Shown here piece after piece: positions 53,691 through 62,594 of a stretch of DNA of 64,000 nucleotides. Positions within the stretch are counted from its first letter, which is position 1. Each line of letters starts with the position of its first letter. The notes beneath the pieces were generated by a model that was not told where the DNA came from, did no database searches, and was given only the letters and a program-made list of their open reading frames with translations. The stretch is taken from positions 788,290-852,289 of the forward strand of contig CANMUS010000001.1 of assembly GCA_947501215.1 (NCBI GenBank), in the 5' to 3' direction. The translations under genes were made by a program, and so were the position numbers. The DNA is from an uncultured Erythrobacter sp. GTDB lineage: Bacteria; Pseudomonadota; Alphaproteobacteria; Sphingomonadales; Sphingomonadaceae.

Positions 53691-53998
53691 TGGAATTCCT
53701 GAGCGAAACGGCGATCATCGTCGGCGTTGCCATCATAACCGGTGGCTGGATCGTGAACAGCTGGATGCGCATGAAGATGGGCTACCCGCTGGAGAACAGC
53801 TGGGGCAAGGCGATCTATCCGAAGAACGACCAAGCGGTCGAGCGGGTGAAGCTGCTCACGCAGGAGAACGCCGAACTACGCGCCGAGCTCGGTTCGATGA
53901 AGGACCGGATGGCCAATGTCGAACGCATCGTGACCGATAGCGGTTATCACCTGACCAGCGAAATCGAACAGCTGCGCGACAAGCGGGAGGCCAATTGA
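53690..53998 (+). CDS. PspB-like small membrane coiled-coil protein, paralogue 3
   Basis: A 102-residue protein. N-terminal helix (AIIVGVAIITGGWIVNSWM), then MGYPLENSWGKAIYP, like the HGYSLEDEWGG linker of paralogue 2, then the coiled coil with NVERIVTDSGYHLTSEIEQL. The overlap of one base with the preceding stop and of a few with the following start shows coupled translation. Confidence 0.83.
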   Translation: MEFLSETAIIVGVAIITGGWIVNSWMRMKMGYPLENSWGKAIYPKNDQAVERVKLLTQENAELRAELGSMKDRMANVERIVTDSGYHLTSEIEQLRDKREAN

Positions 53999-54306
53999 TG
54001 GACCCCGACCTGCTCCTGATCTTCGGCTTCATCCTTGTCGTCCTATCGATCGTCTTTCCCTTCGCTTACGCCATCAACAAGCGCGAGCACGAACACAAGG
54101 AGCGCAAGCTGGAGCTGCAGGCGCGCGCCGAAGAAGCGAAGGCTGACCAGGCCCGCTTCCAGAACGGCGATTACAGCAGGATGGAAGAACGCGTCCGTGT
54201 GCTCGAACGCATCGCCACCGACAGCAATCATGCACTCGCCTCGCAGATCGAGGAGCTGCGCACGCTCGACCGGATCGAAACCGGCAATCGGGAGATGAGC
54301 AAATGA
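53998..54306 (+). CDS. PspB-like small membrane coiled-coil protein, paralogue 4
   Basis: A 102-residue protein with an N-terminal helix (LLLIFGFILVVLSIVFPFAYA), a highly charged linker (NKREHEHKERKLELQAR) and a coiled coil with VLERIATDSNHALASQIEEL. Starts at ATG 53998 within the TGATG overlap. Confidence 0.82.
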   Translation: MDPDLLLIFGFILVVLSIVFPFAYAINKREHEHKERKLELQARAEEAKADQARFQNGDYSRMEERVRVLERIATDSNHALASQIEELRTLDRIETGNREMSK

Positions 54307-54587
54307 CCTGGCCGCTTGCAGTTGTCATCATCGTCATGATGGTGGTCGTGGGTAAGGTGATGTCTTCCCGTTACCGCGCCCAAGCCGGGATCATCGAAGA
54401 TAAGCAAGGCAATCAGCAATGGGTCGGTAACAGCAACGATGCCGAGACCCAACGCGAGGTCGAGGACCTGCGCGAGCGCATCAAGGTGCTCGAGCGGATC
54501 GCCACCGAAGGCAACTCGCTCGACGCCGCCGAAACCAAGAGAATTTCCGCCGAGATCGAAGCGCTGCGCGACAAGCAGGCCGACTGA
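54303..54587 (+). CDS. PspB-like small membrane coiled-coil protein, paralogue 5
   Basis: A 94-residue protein with a short N-terminal helix (WPLAVVIIVMMVVVGKVMSS) and a coiled coil with VLERIATEGNSLDAAETKRI and the ending SAEIEALRDKQAD. Between signature and end it has a small insertion (DAAETKRI) compared with the others. ATGA overlap with paralogue 4. Confidence 0.82.
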   Translation: MTWPLAVVIIVMMVVVGKVMSSRYRAQAGIIEDKQGNQQWVGNSNDAETQREVEDLRERIKVLERIATEGNSLDAAETKRISAEIEALRDKQAD

Positions 54588-54630
54588 GGCGGCAGGATCA
54601 ACACCGGTTCAAGGAGGACATGAGGGAACA

Positions 54631-54864
54631 ATGTTCGAACCATCCATCATCATCGCCAGCGCGAGCCTGCTCGGCCTGGCCATCGTCGCCACCGCAATGC
54701 TGCGCGGCTGGCACGGCTGGCTTGAGCTGAAGCGCCGCGAACTCGAACAGGACGCTGCGCCGCGCCAGGACGGTTCGCCCATGGGCGCCGCCCGGATCGA
54801 GATCGCCGACCTGAAGGAGCGCATCCGCAAGCTGGAAGCGATCGCCAGCGGCGTGGACTTGTGA
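54631..54864 (+). CDS. PspB-like small membrane coiled-coil protein, paralogue 6 (short)
   Basis: A 77-residue protein with an N-terminal helix (IIIASASLLGLAIVATAML) and a shortened coiled coil (IEIADLKERIRKLEAIASGV) that lacks the C-terminal EIE-LRD part. GAGGGAACA precedes the ATG. Separated from paralogue 5 by 43 bases; last gene before a large inverted repeat, probably the end of the operon. Confidence 0.75.
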   Translation: MFEPSIIIASASLLGLAIVATAMLRGWHGWLELKRRELEQDAAPRQDGSPMGAARIEIADLKERIRKLEAIASGVDL

Positions 54865-54886
54865 ACCATTCCGCTCGTCGTTCGTC

Positions 54887-54960
54887 CTGAGCTTGTCGAA
54901 GGGCCGCATTTTCTTCTAGCGCCGCGCCGCGAAAGAAGGGCGACCCTTCGACAAGCTCAG
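54887..54960. repeat. Inverted repeat with 17-bp perfect arms
   Basis: CTGAGCTTGTCGAAGGG (54887-54903) and its exact complement CCCTTCGACAAGCTCAG (54944-54960), separated by 40 bases. Sequences with this core are a common dispersed intergenic palindrome in many GC-rich bacteria. It separates the psp array from sufE and may end the psp transcript. Confidence 0.85.
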
Positions 54961-54976
54961 GGTGAACGGAGTTCTA

Positions 54977-55384
54977 GTGCGAAACCTCGACGACATTGCC
55001 GAAGAATACGAGTTTCTCGAAGGCGACGAACGCTATCGCCTGCTGATCGAGCTTGGCCGCGAACTGGAGCCGATGCCCGATGCCCTCAAGACGGATGCAA
55101 CGCTGGTGCGCGGCTGTTCTGCGGCAGTGTGGGTTTATCCTACGGGCGAAGCCGAAAAGCTCCATTTCCTTGCCGACAGCAATGCCGCGATCACCAAGGG
55201 CATCGTCGCGCTGGTCATCAGCGCGGTTCAGGACAAGCCGGCCGAAGAGGTCGCGCAAATGGACGTCACGGCCGCGCTCGAACCCTTCGACTTGAAGAAC
55301 CAGCTGTCCAGCAATCGTACGCAGGGCGTGCCGAACATGATCTCGCTGGTTAAGGAACACGCGGCGCGGATCGCGGCGGGATGA
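54977..55384 (+). CDS. sufE: SufE family protein (cysteine desulfuration protein)
   Basis: A 135-residue SufE that accepts sulfur from a cysteine desulfurase for Fe-S cluster assembly. Cys47 in ATLVRGCSAAVWV is the sulfur-accepting cysteine. GTG 54977 with GGAG six bases upstream is preferred over GTG 54962. Two bases upstream of the DUF454 gene; no suf operon nearby. Confidence 0.88.
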   Translation: MRNLDDIAEEYEFLEGDERYRLLIELGRELEPMPDALKTDATLVRGCSAAVWVYPTGEAEKLHFLADSNAAITKGIVALVISAVQDKPAEEVAQMDVTAALEPFDLKNQLSSNRTQGVPNMISLVKEHAARIAAG

Positions 55385-55385
55385 A

Positions 55386-55736
55386 ATGAAACGCCCGATC
55401 TATCGCGGGCTCGGCCTGCTGAGCGTCAGCCTCGCTGCGGTCGGTGCATTCCTGCCGATCATGCCGACCGTGCCGTTCCTGCTGCTGGCGGTCTATTTCT
55501 TCGCCCGCAGCAATCCCGAATGGGAGCAGAAGATCCTCGATCACCCGCACTGGGGTCCGCAGGTGAAAGACTGGCGCGAACGGCGCGCTATCAGTCGGCG
55601 CGCAAAGACCATGGCCATCGGTGCGATGAGTGTGGGCGCGGTCTTCACATGGTATACGCTGGGCCATCCATGGTACTGGATCTCGATCGCCATCCTCGTG
55701 ATTTGCGGCGGCTGGATTGCGACCCGCAACGAGTGA
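55386..55736 (+). CDS. DUF454 (YbaN) family membrane protein
   Basis: A 116-residue inner-membrane protein with hydrophobic segments at the N-terminus (LGLLSVSLAAVGAFLPIMPT) and C-terminus, and the family motif PTVPFLLLAVYFFARSNPEW followed by HPHWGPQVKDW. Role unknown. Confidence 0.87.
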   Translation: MKRPIYRGLGLLSVSLAAVGAFLPIMPTVPFLLLAVYFFARSNPEWEQKILDHPHWGPQVKDWRERRAISRRAKTMAIGAMSVGAVFTWYTLGHPWYWISIAILVICGGWIATRNE

Positions 55737-55808
55737 TACCGGGAACTGCGAGAGGGACGACCCGTTGATCGATCATACGACGGGAGGGTGAACGAAAGGA
55801 CACTCTCA

Positions 55809-55967
55809 ATGGCAATTCTGATTCTGATCGCGACCATTCTGCTGCCCCCGCTCGGCGTTGCGGCGAAGCATGGTCTGGGCACGACGACGCTGATCAACCT
55901 CGTGCTGACGCTGCTCGGCTTCATTCCCGGCCTGATCCATGGCCTTTATGTGAATTACGCCAGGTAA
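55809..55967 (+). CDS. YqaE/PMP3 family small membrane protein
   Basis: A 52-residue protein with two hydrophobic helices, characteristic of the PMP3/UPF0057 family (LLPPLGVAAKHGLG in the middle and LTLLGFIPGLIHGLYVNYAR at the end). Family members modulate membrane potential under stress. A GGGAGGGTGAACGAAAGGAC purine-rich leader precedes the ATG. Confidence 0.88.
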   Translation: MAILILIATILLPPLGVAAKHGLGTTTLINLVLTLLGFIPGLIHGLYVNYAR

Positions 55968-56005
55968 GTCACGCTACAGCAATTGAACCGGAAGCGCCGG
56001 GGCCT

Positions 56006-56509
56006 CTAGGCTCCGGCGCTTTCGCGTACGACGGCCTCGCCGGCCTCGCGCTGGCGTCGTAATTCCGCCTTGAGCTTCGCCGGGTCGCGCGCGAACACGA
56101 ATCCGAAACTGACGCCGCCTTCCTTGCCGATCGTCGCGTGGTGCAGCCTGTGCGCCTGCACCAGCCGCTTGGCATAGCCGCGCTTGGGCACCCAGCGCCA
56201 ATACCGCTGGTGGACCAATCCGTCATGCACCAGCGTGTAGATCACACCGTAGCAGGTGATCCCGAAGGCCACCCACCACAGCACGTCCCAACCCATGGCA
56301 TAGCCGATGGCGAACATGCCGAACACGATCGTGCCGAAAGTGACGGCATAGAGATCGTTCTTCTCGAACACCTTGTCATGCGGCTCGTGATGGTCGCGGT
56401 GCCAGCCCCAGCCCCAGCCGTGCATGATGTATTTGTGCGCCCACCACGCGAACAGCTCCATGCCGAGGATCGACAGTAAGACGGTCAGGAGGATTGCACC
56501 AATACTCAT
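56006..56509 (-). CDS. crtZ: Beta-carotene hydroxylase CrtZ
   Basis: A 167-residue membrane di-iron hydroxylase adding 3-hydroxyl groups to beta-ionone rings. Histidine motifs: HKYIMHGWGWGWHRDHHEPH, LVHDGLVHQRY and HRLHHA. Starts inside the end of crtW (ATGA), so the two are coupled. Together with CrtW this gives astaxanthin-type ketocarotenoids if beta-carotene is made. Confidence 0.93.
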   Translation of the reverse strand: MSIGAILLTVLLSILGMELFAWWAHKYIMHGWGWGWHRDHHEPHDKVFEKNDLYAVTFGTIVFGMFAIGYAMGWDVLWWVAFGITCYGVIYTLVHDGLVHQRYWRWVPKRGYAKRLVQAHRLHHATIGKEGGVSFGFVFARDPAKLKAELRRQREAGEAVVRESAGA

Positions 56510-57276
56510 GCTTTGGTCTCTTCGAGGGCCATGGCCTTGCGTGCGGCCGGTAGCTTCCACCACGGCACATGCGGCGCGCGGTGGTGTTCGTGATGATAGC
56601 CGAAATGAAAGCAGCTGGCGAGAGAGACCAGCGTGCCGAAATCGTCACTGCGTGCATTGTGCCTGTCGGCGAAACCGGCAGCGTCGTGCCGATGCGGGCG
56701 ATAGGTCCCGAAATAGAACAGCTGCATTGAGGAAGCGATTGCGGGGGCGCCGTAGAGCAGGACGATCTTCTCTACCGGCACGCCGAAGAGCAGCCAATAT
56801 GCAGTCACGACCGTGCTTACGAAGGCGATCGACTGCCATCCGAAATAGCGCTTCAGGAAGGTGCCGTACCACGGCCAGAACCGTGTCGGATGATCGACGC
56901 TAAAGTCCGGGTCGTCAGCTGTGCCCGGCGCCTTGTGATGCGCGAAATGCGCTTTGCGCATCCGCCTCCAGGCGAACCCTGCGTATACGAACAGCAGGAA
57001 CCCGCCGACCACATCGTTGATGCGCTCGCCGCCGGGAACGAGCGAGCCATGCATCGCATCGTGGCTGGCGATGAACATGCCCACGGAAAGCCAGCACTGG
57101 ACGATCGCCATCGCGAGAGCCAGCGGCAAGCTCGTCCAGGTCAGGTCGAACGCGAACATGGCGAAAAGATGGATCGTCAGCCACGTTGCAAAGATTGCGG
57201 CCGTCAGCGCAAGGCCCGTCAAAGCCTGGCGTATTCCGCCCGCTGCGGTTTCAGTACTGACCGAGGGTCGACCCAT
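56506..57276 (-). CDS. crtW: Beta-carotene ketolase CrtW
   Basis: A 256-residue membrane di-iron 4-ketolase. Histidine boxes SHDAMHGSL, KAHFAHHKAPG and FHFGYHHEHHRAPHVPWW match CrtW rather than CrtZ or a desaturase. Four hydrophobic segments. No other carotenoid gene is in the window. Upstream is the divergent-free 39-base gap to the thioesterase gene on the same strand. Confidence 0.9.
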   Translation of the reverse strand: MGRPSVSTETAAGGIRQALTGLALTAAIFATWLTIHLFAMFAFDLTWTSLPLALAMAIVQCWLSVGMFIASHDAMHGSLVPGGERINDVVGGFLLFVYAGFAWRRMRKAHFAHHKAPGTADDPDFSVDHPTRFWPWYGTFLKRYFGWQSIAFVSTVVTAYWLLFGVPVEKIVLLYGAPAIASSMQLFYFGTYRPHRHDAAGFADRHNARSDDFGTLVSLASCFHFGYHHEHHRAPHVPWWKLPAARKAMALEETKA

Positions 57277-57315
57277 GTCTGCTATATAGGGTTGCGCAGC
57301 CCTCGGCGCAAAACC

Positions 57316-57738
57316 CTATTCCCCGGAAAAGGGCTGGCGGGTCTTAAGGCCGAAGAATTTCTCGGCGACTTCGCTGCTGATGCGCGCGGGGCGATGCGTT
57401 TCGCTATCGAGGCAGCACCACATGCTCTGCACCTCGGCGAGCACCTCCTCGCCGCGCTTGATCACAGTGTTGTAGAAGGAGCGCGCGCCCTTGATTTTTT
57501 CGAGCACCGTTTCGGCGATCACATCGTCATGGAGAAAGGCGGGCTTGCGATAGGTGATCTCGTGCTTGAGCGCGACCCAGGCCTTGCTCGCCACTTCTTC
57601 GGCCGGCGCGAGCTTCTGCCAATGCGCCAGCACCGTATCCTGCACCCAGTTCAGGTAACGCGCGTTGTTTACGTGCCCCATGAAATCGATGTCCGAGGGA
57701 ATCACTTTGATCGGAAAGGCGAATGGCTTTGCTGACAT
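57316..57738 (-). CDS. Acyl-CoA thioesterase (YbgC/4HBT type)
   Basis: A 140-residue hotdog thioesterase. The catalytic motif is in PSDIDFMGHVNNARYLNWVQ (aspartate and the HVNN turn) near the N-terminus. Divergent from leuC with a 90-base gap. Substrate not predictable; family members hydrolyse short or aromatic acyl-CoA. Confidence 0.87.
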   Translation of the reverse strand: MSAKPFAFPIKVIPSDIDFMGHVNNARYLNWVQDTVLAHWQKLAPAEEVASKAWVALKHEITYRKPAFLHDDVIAETVLEKIKGARSFYNTVIKRGEEVLAEVQSMWCCLDSETHRPARISSEVAEKFFGLKTRQPFSGE

Positions 57739-57827
57739 AAGTGTCAGTAGAGCAGAGAAAGGTTAAGTTTGGAAGACTCTGGAATTGCCTTTTTGCGCTC
57801 GTGACATTCGTGCCGCAATTTCGCGCC

Positions 57828-59279
<1,452 letters not shown>

Positions 59280-59293
59280 CCATTGAATGGGGC

Positions 59294-59440
59294 ATGACGA
59301 ACAAGCTCAAGATCGCCGGGGCCATCGGCTCTGCCGCCATCGCCGCCGCGCTGCTCTATGCAGGCAAGCGTACCACCGACAAAAACAAGCCAGAGCAGCC
59401 CGGCAAAATCCCCTCGGGCGAGAAACCGGAGACCGATTGA
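59294..59440 (+). CDS. 48-residue membrane peptide between leuC and leuD
   Basis: A small ORF with a hydrophobic alanine-rich N-terminal helix ([20 protein letters not shown]) and a lysine/proline-rich tail ([19 protein letters not shown]). The stop shares a base with the leuD start (TGATG), and only 14 bases separate it from leuC, so it is placed as a coupled gene. I do not recognise it. No strong SD is seen (GAATGGGGC). Confidence 0.6.
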   Translation: MTNKLKIAGAIGSAAIAAALLYAGKRTTDKNKPEQPGKIPSGEKPETD

Positions 59441-60045
59441 TGGACAAGGTATCGACGATCGAAGGCCGCGCGATTCCGCTGGGCCTCAAGAATGTCGATA
59501 CCGACGTCATCATCCCGGCGCATTGGCTCAAGACGGTCAGCCGCGAAGGCCTCGGCAGGGGTGCATTCGAGACTATCCGCGAAGCGCCCAGCAATCCCTT
59601 CGACGTAGAGGATTTCGCCGGTGCCCCGATCCTGATCGCGGGCGACAATTTCGGCTGCGGATCAAGCCGCGAACATGCTGCATGGGCGCTTCTCGATCTC
59701 GGCATCACAGCGGTCATCGCGCCGAGTTTTTCGGACATCTTTTCGGGCAACGCGTTCAAGAACGGCATTCTGACGGTCGAACTGCCGCAAGATCAGGTCG
59801 ACCGCCTGCTGGAAATCGCCGCGGACCACCCCATCACGATCGATCTCGAGAACCAAACCGTTACCACGCCCTTTCAAGACCGTTTCGCTTTCGAAGTCGA
59901 TCCGTTCCGCAAGCATTGCCTGCTGGAAGGGCTGGACGAAATCGGGCTGACGCTGGAACGCAGCGCAGCCATTGAAACCCATGAACAACAGCGCGCGCAG
60001 GCCCTTCCCTGGCTCGACGCGCCGCAAAGGAGAGACGCAGCATGA
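59440..60045 (+). CDS. leuD: 3-isopropylmalate dehydratase small subunit
   Basis: A 201-residue swivel subunit with [16 protein letters not shown] and [20 protein letters not shown]. Partner of LeuC in converting 2-isopropylmalate to 3-isopropylmalate. Overlaps the next gene start by four bases (ATGA). Confidence 0.96.
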   Translation: MDKVSTIEGRAIPLGLKNVDTDVIIPAHWLKTVSREGLGRGAFETIREAPSNPFDVEDFAGAPILIAGDNFGCGSSREHAAWALLDLGITAVIAPSFSDIFSGNAFKNGILTVELPQDQVDRLLEIAADHPITIDLENQTVTTPFQDRFAFEVDPFRKHCLLEGLDEIGLTLERSAAIETHEQQRAQALPWLDAPQRRDAA

Positions 60046-61040
60046 AAGCAGTCCTGTCGAAGGAAACCGGCGGCCCCGAAACCCTGGTGGTCGAAGATAT
60101 CGCCGAGCCCACCCCCGGCAAGGGCCAGGTGCTGATCAAGGTCGCCGCATGCGCGATCAACTTCCCCGACACGCTGATCATCCGCGACATGTACCAGTTC
60201 AAGCCGCCCCGCCCCTTCGCGCCGGGTGGCGAAATCTCCGGCACGATCGAGGCGCTGGGCGATGGCGTCGAAGACTTCGCAGTCGGTGACAGGGTGATTT
60301 GCGGCGTCGGCAATGGTGGCCTGCAGGAAAAGGTAGTCGTCGATGCCGCGCGCCTGTTCAAGGTGCCCGAAGGCGTCGACCTCGTGCAGGCCAGCGCCCT
60401 GCTCATGACCTATGGCACGACCATCCACGGCCTGAAGGATCGCGGCGACATCAAGGAGGGCGAAACCGTCCTCGTGCTAGGCGCAGCAGGCGGGGTCGGC
60501 CTCTCTGCCGTGGAACTTGCCAAGGCCTATGGCTGCCGCGTGGTCGCAGCCGTCTCGACCGAAGAGAAAGGTGAAACCGCCCGAAAGGCCGGCGCGGATG
60601 AAGTGGTGATCTATCCCCGCTCGCCCTTCGACAAGGACACTTCCAAGCAGCTCGCCAACGACTTCAAGGCCGCTGTCGGCGAAGGCGGCGCGGATATCGT
60701 CTACGACATCGTCGGCGGCGATTATTCGGAGCCGGCCTTGCGTTCGATCGCGTGGGAGGGTCGCTTCCTGGTGATCGGCTTCCCCGCCGGGATCGCCAAG
60801 ATGCCGCTCAACCTGACGCTGCTGAAAAGCTGCGACATCCGCGGTGTGTTCTGGGGCGCGTTCACCGCTCGCGAGCCGGAGAAGAACAAGGCCCACATCG
60901 CCGAACTGTTCGACCTATGGAAAGCAGGCAAAATCAGCCCGCTGGTCAGCGAGACCTATCCGATCGAACGCGCCCACGAGGCAATTGCCAAGCTGGAAAA
61001 CCGCGGCGCGATTGGAAAACTCGTCGTCACCATGGACTAG
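60042..61040 (+). CDS. NADPH:quinone oxidoreductase family protein
   Basis: A 332-residue zinc-free medium-chain dehydrogenase/reductase. N-terminal GroES-like domain ([20 protein letters not shown]) and a Rossmann domain with [20 protein letters not shown]. The coenzyme-specificity loop [18 protein letters not shown] follows. Substrate unknown (quinones or enones). Coupled to leuD by overlap. Confidence 0.88.
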   Translation: MKAVLSKETGGPETLVVEDIAEPTPGKGQVLIKVAACAINFPDTLIIRDMYQFKPPRPFAPGGEISGTIEALGDGVEDFAVGDRVICGVGNGGLQEKVVVDAARLFKVPEGVDLVQASALLMTYGTTIHGLKDRGDIKEGETVLVLGAAGGVGLSAVELAKAYGCRVVAAVSTEEKGETARKAGADEVVIYPRSPFDKDTSKQLANDFKAAVGEGGADIVYDIVGGDYSEPALRSIAWEGRFLVIGFPAGIAKMPLNLTLLKSCDIRGVFWGAFTAREPEKNKAHIAELFDLWKAGKISPLVSETYPIERAHEAIAKLENRGAIGKLVVTMD

Positions 61041-61110
61041 CGCCCTTGCGGGTGTGATTGGCCGCGCCTATCCCCCCCCGCTAGAGCTTTTCATTCCCGA
61101 GGGACACGAC

Positions 61111-61434
61111 ATGACCGACTTCAAGGATCGCGAACGCGGCGAGGAATCCAAATTCGCCTTCGACCAGGAAACCGCCTTCAAGATCGCGGCACGCCGCAAT
61201 CGCCTTGTCGGCGAGTGGGCCGCCGGTCTGATGGGCCTGACCGAAGAAGAGACCGACGCCTACAAGAAAGCGGTCGTACAGGCCGATTTCGAGGAAGCGG
61301 GCGACGAGGACGTGATCCGCAAGCTGCTGGGCGACCTGACCGCAGCCGATTGCGATGTCAGCGAAGCCGACATTCGTGCCAAGCTGGAAGAGTGCGCCAT
61401 TGAGGCCCGCCGCCAGTATATGAGCGAGAGCTGA
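61111..61434 (+). CDS. F1F0-ATPase inhibitor zeta subunit (DUF1476)
   Basis: A 107-residue alpha-helical protein starting MTDFKDRERGEESKFAFDQE, the hallmark of the alphaproteobacterial zeta subunit that inserts its N-terminus into F1 and inhibits ATP hydrolysis (known from Paracoccus). CCCGAGGGACACGAC before the ATG. Located in a small stress-related cluster with bolA and grxD. Confidence 0.92.
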   Translation: MTDFKDRERGEESKFAFDQETAFKIAARRNRLVGEWAAGLMGLTEEETDAYKKAVVQADFEEAGDEDVIRKLLGDLTAADCDVSEADIRAKLEECAIEARRQYMSES

Positions 61435-61438
61435 TCCG

Positions 61439-61672
61439 ATGCCGATGGCGGCAGACGATATCGTCGAGGCGATCACATCGGCGCTTCCCGGCGCCGAGGT
61501 GGAGATGCGCGATCTGGCAGGCGACAACGATCATTGGGCAGCCAAGGTCACTGCCCCGCAGTTCGCGGGCAAGAGCCGCGTGCAGCAGCACAAGATGGTG
61601 TACGACGCGCTAGGCGGGCGCATGGGCGGCGAACTGCACGCCTTGCAACTGACCACCCAAGCCCCCAACTGA
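61439..61672 (+). CDS. BolA family protein
   Basis: A 77-residue BolA-like protein with a class II KH-like fold; VTAPQFAGKSRVQQHKMVYD and GELHALQLTT are diagnostic. BolA proteins pair with monothiol glutaredoxins to bind a 2Fe-2S cluster, and grxD is the next gene. An ATG six bases downstream (61445) is possible. Confidence 0.92.
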   Translation: MPMAADDIVEAITSALPGAEVEMRDLAGDNDHWAAKVTAPQFAGKSRVQQHKMVYDALGGRMGGELHALQLTTQAPN

Positions 61673-61708
61673 TCCCCATCAAGTTTCTCAGATAAAGGAC
61701 GGACCGCT

Positions 61709-62038
61709 ATGTCCGACACCAATACCCGCATCGCCGACGTTGTCGGCTCCAACGATGTAGTCCTGTTCATGAAGGGCACGCCGCTGTTCCCCCAGTGTGG
61801 CTTCTCGAGCCGCGCAGTCGCGATCCTCGACCATTGCGGCGTTGCCTACGAGAGCGTCGATGTTCTGCAGGACATGGAAATCCGGCAGGGCATTAAGACC
61901 TATTCCGACTGGCCGACCATTCCCCAGCTCTATGTGAAGGGCGAATTCGTGGGCGGCAGCGACATCATGATGGAAATGTTCGAAGCCGGTGAACTTCAGA
62001 CCATGATGGACGAAAAGCAGGTCGCCAAAGCCTCATAG
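61709..62038 (+). CDS. grxD: Monothiol glutaredoxin (Grx4 type)
   Basis: A 109-residue monothiol glutaredoxin with active-site CGFS at residues 30-33 and the glutathione-binding WPTIPQLYVKGEFVGGSDI. It coordinates a 2Fe-2S cluster with glutathione and partners with BolA. GATAAAGGACGGACC precedes the start. Confidence 0.96.
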   Translation: MSDTNTRIADVVGSNDVVLFMKGTPLFPQCGFSSRAVAILDHCGVAYESVDVLQDMEIRQGIKTYSDWPTIPQLYVKGEFVGGSDIMMEMFEAGELQTMMDEKQVAKAS

Positions 62039-62130
62039 TTTTCCGCGCCGACATCGGTCGGCTCATCCTTGCTGTACGTGCAGCAAGCTGCACCCGCTGC
62101 GGGCGGGCGGTCGCCCTTGCCGGGCCTCGG

Positions 62131-62177
62131 TCGGTCCGGTGCTCTAAGAGGGGTCGGCCCGGTGCTCTAAGAGGGGC
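62131..62177 (+). repeat. Two-copy direct repeat of about 23 bp
   Basis: TCGGTCCGGTGCTCTAAGAG and TCGGCCCGGTGCTCTAAGAG, differing at one base, lie next to each other. Only two copies, without CRISPR spacing. Confidence 0.8.
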
Positions 62178-62330
62178 AGACCCGCATATACCTATCTTCT
62201 CCTAGAGAACCGAGCCGAAGGCGAGGCAAGCGCGACCGCGCACCCGCAGCGAGGCGACCGCAGGTCGCATGAGCGACGATAGCCAAGGCGGCGGATGCAG
62301 CCGCCGGCGCTTGAGGCAAGACTAAACGGG

Positions 62331-62367
62331 AAAGGCCCGCCCGGGAGACAACCGGGCGGGCCTTTTT
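62331..62367 (+). terminator. Strong intrinsic terminator
   Basis: GGCCCGCCCGG (62334-62344) pairs perfectly with CCGGGCGGGCC (62352-62362) across a 7-base loop and is followed by TTTTT; on the left flank AAA allows a similar function on the minus strand. It is 293 bases after grxD, with no ORF between. Confidence 0.92.
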
Positions 62368-62594
62368 GTTCACGTCGAGGCGCTGCTAAAGAACCAGGGA
62401 GCGCGCGCCCCGCGGAAGACTGTGTCGGGACATCCATCGCATTGCACAGAGCATGCCAAACTAGACATTCTCAGCATTTGCAGCAGTTTCGATGGTTAAT
62501 GCCGGGTCTTGACCCGAAGCATCTGTAAACTTCTCCGACACCGCTTCGGCGATTGCACTTGGCAAGCTGCACACTGCAAGCCACACATACCAAC

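Larger units (their letters stand above)
62039..62594. other. 556-base gene-free region
   Basis: No ORF with a family match is seen on either strand. The region holds an inverted repeat CTTGCTG...CAGCAAG (62068-62087), a two-copy direct repeat (62131-62177), a GCGA-rich stretch (about 62220-62290) and a strong terminator hairpin at 62331-62367. An untranslated RNA ending at the terminator is possible but not shown. Confidence 0.6.

Noticed and set aside
57739..57827. Leucine attenuator leader peptide upstream of leuC
   Set aside because: No short ORF with leucine-codon runs and no paired terminator/antiterminator stems are visible in the 89-base gap.
62131..62177. CRISPR-like repeat
   Set aside because: Only two adjacent copies, no spacer and no cas genes.
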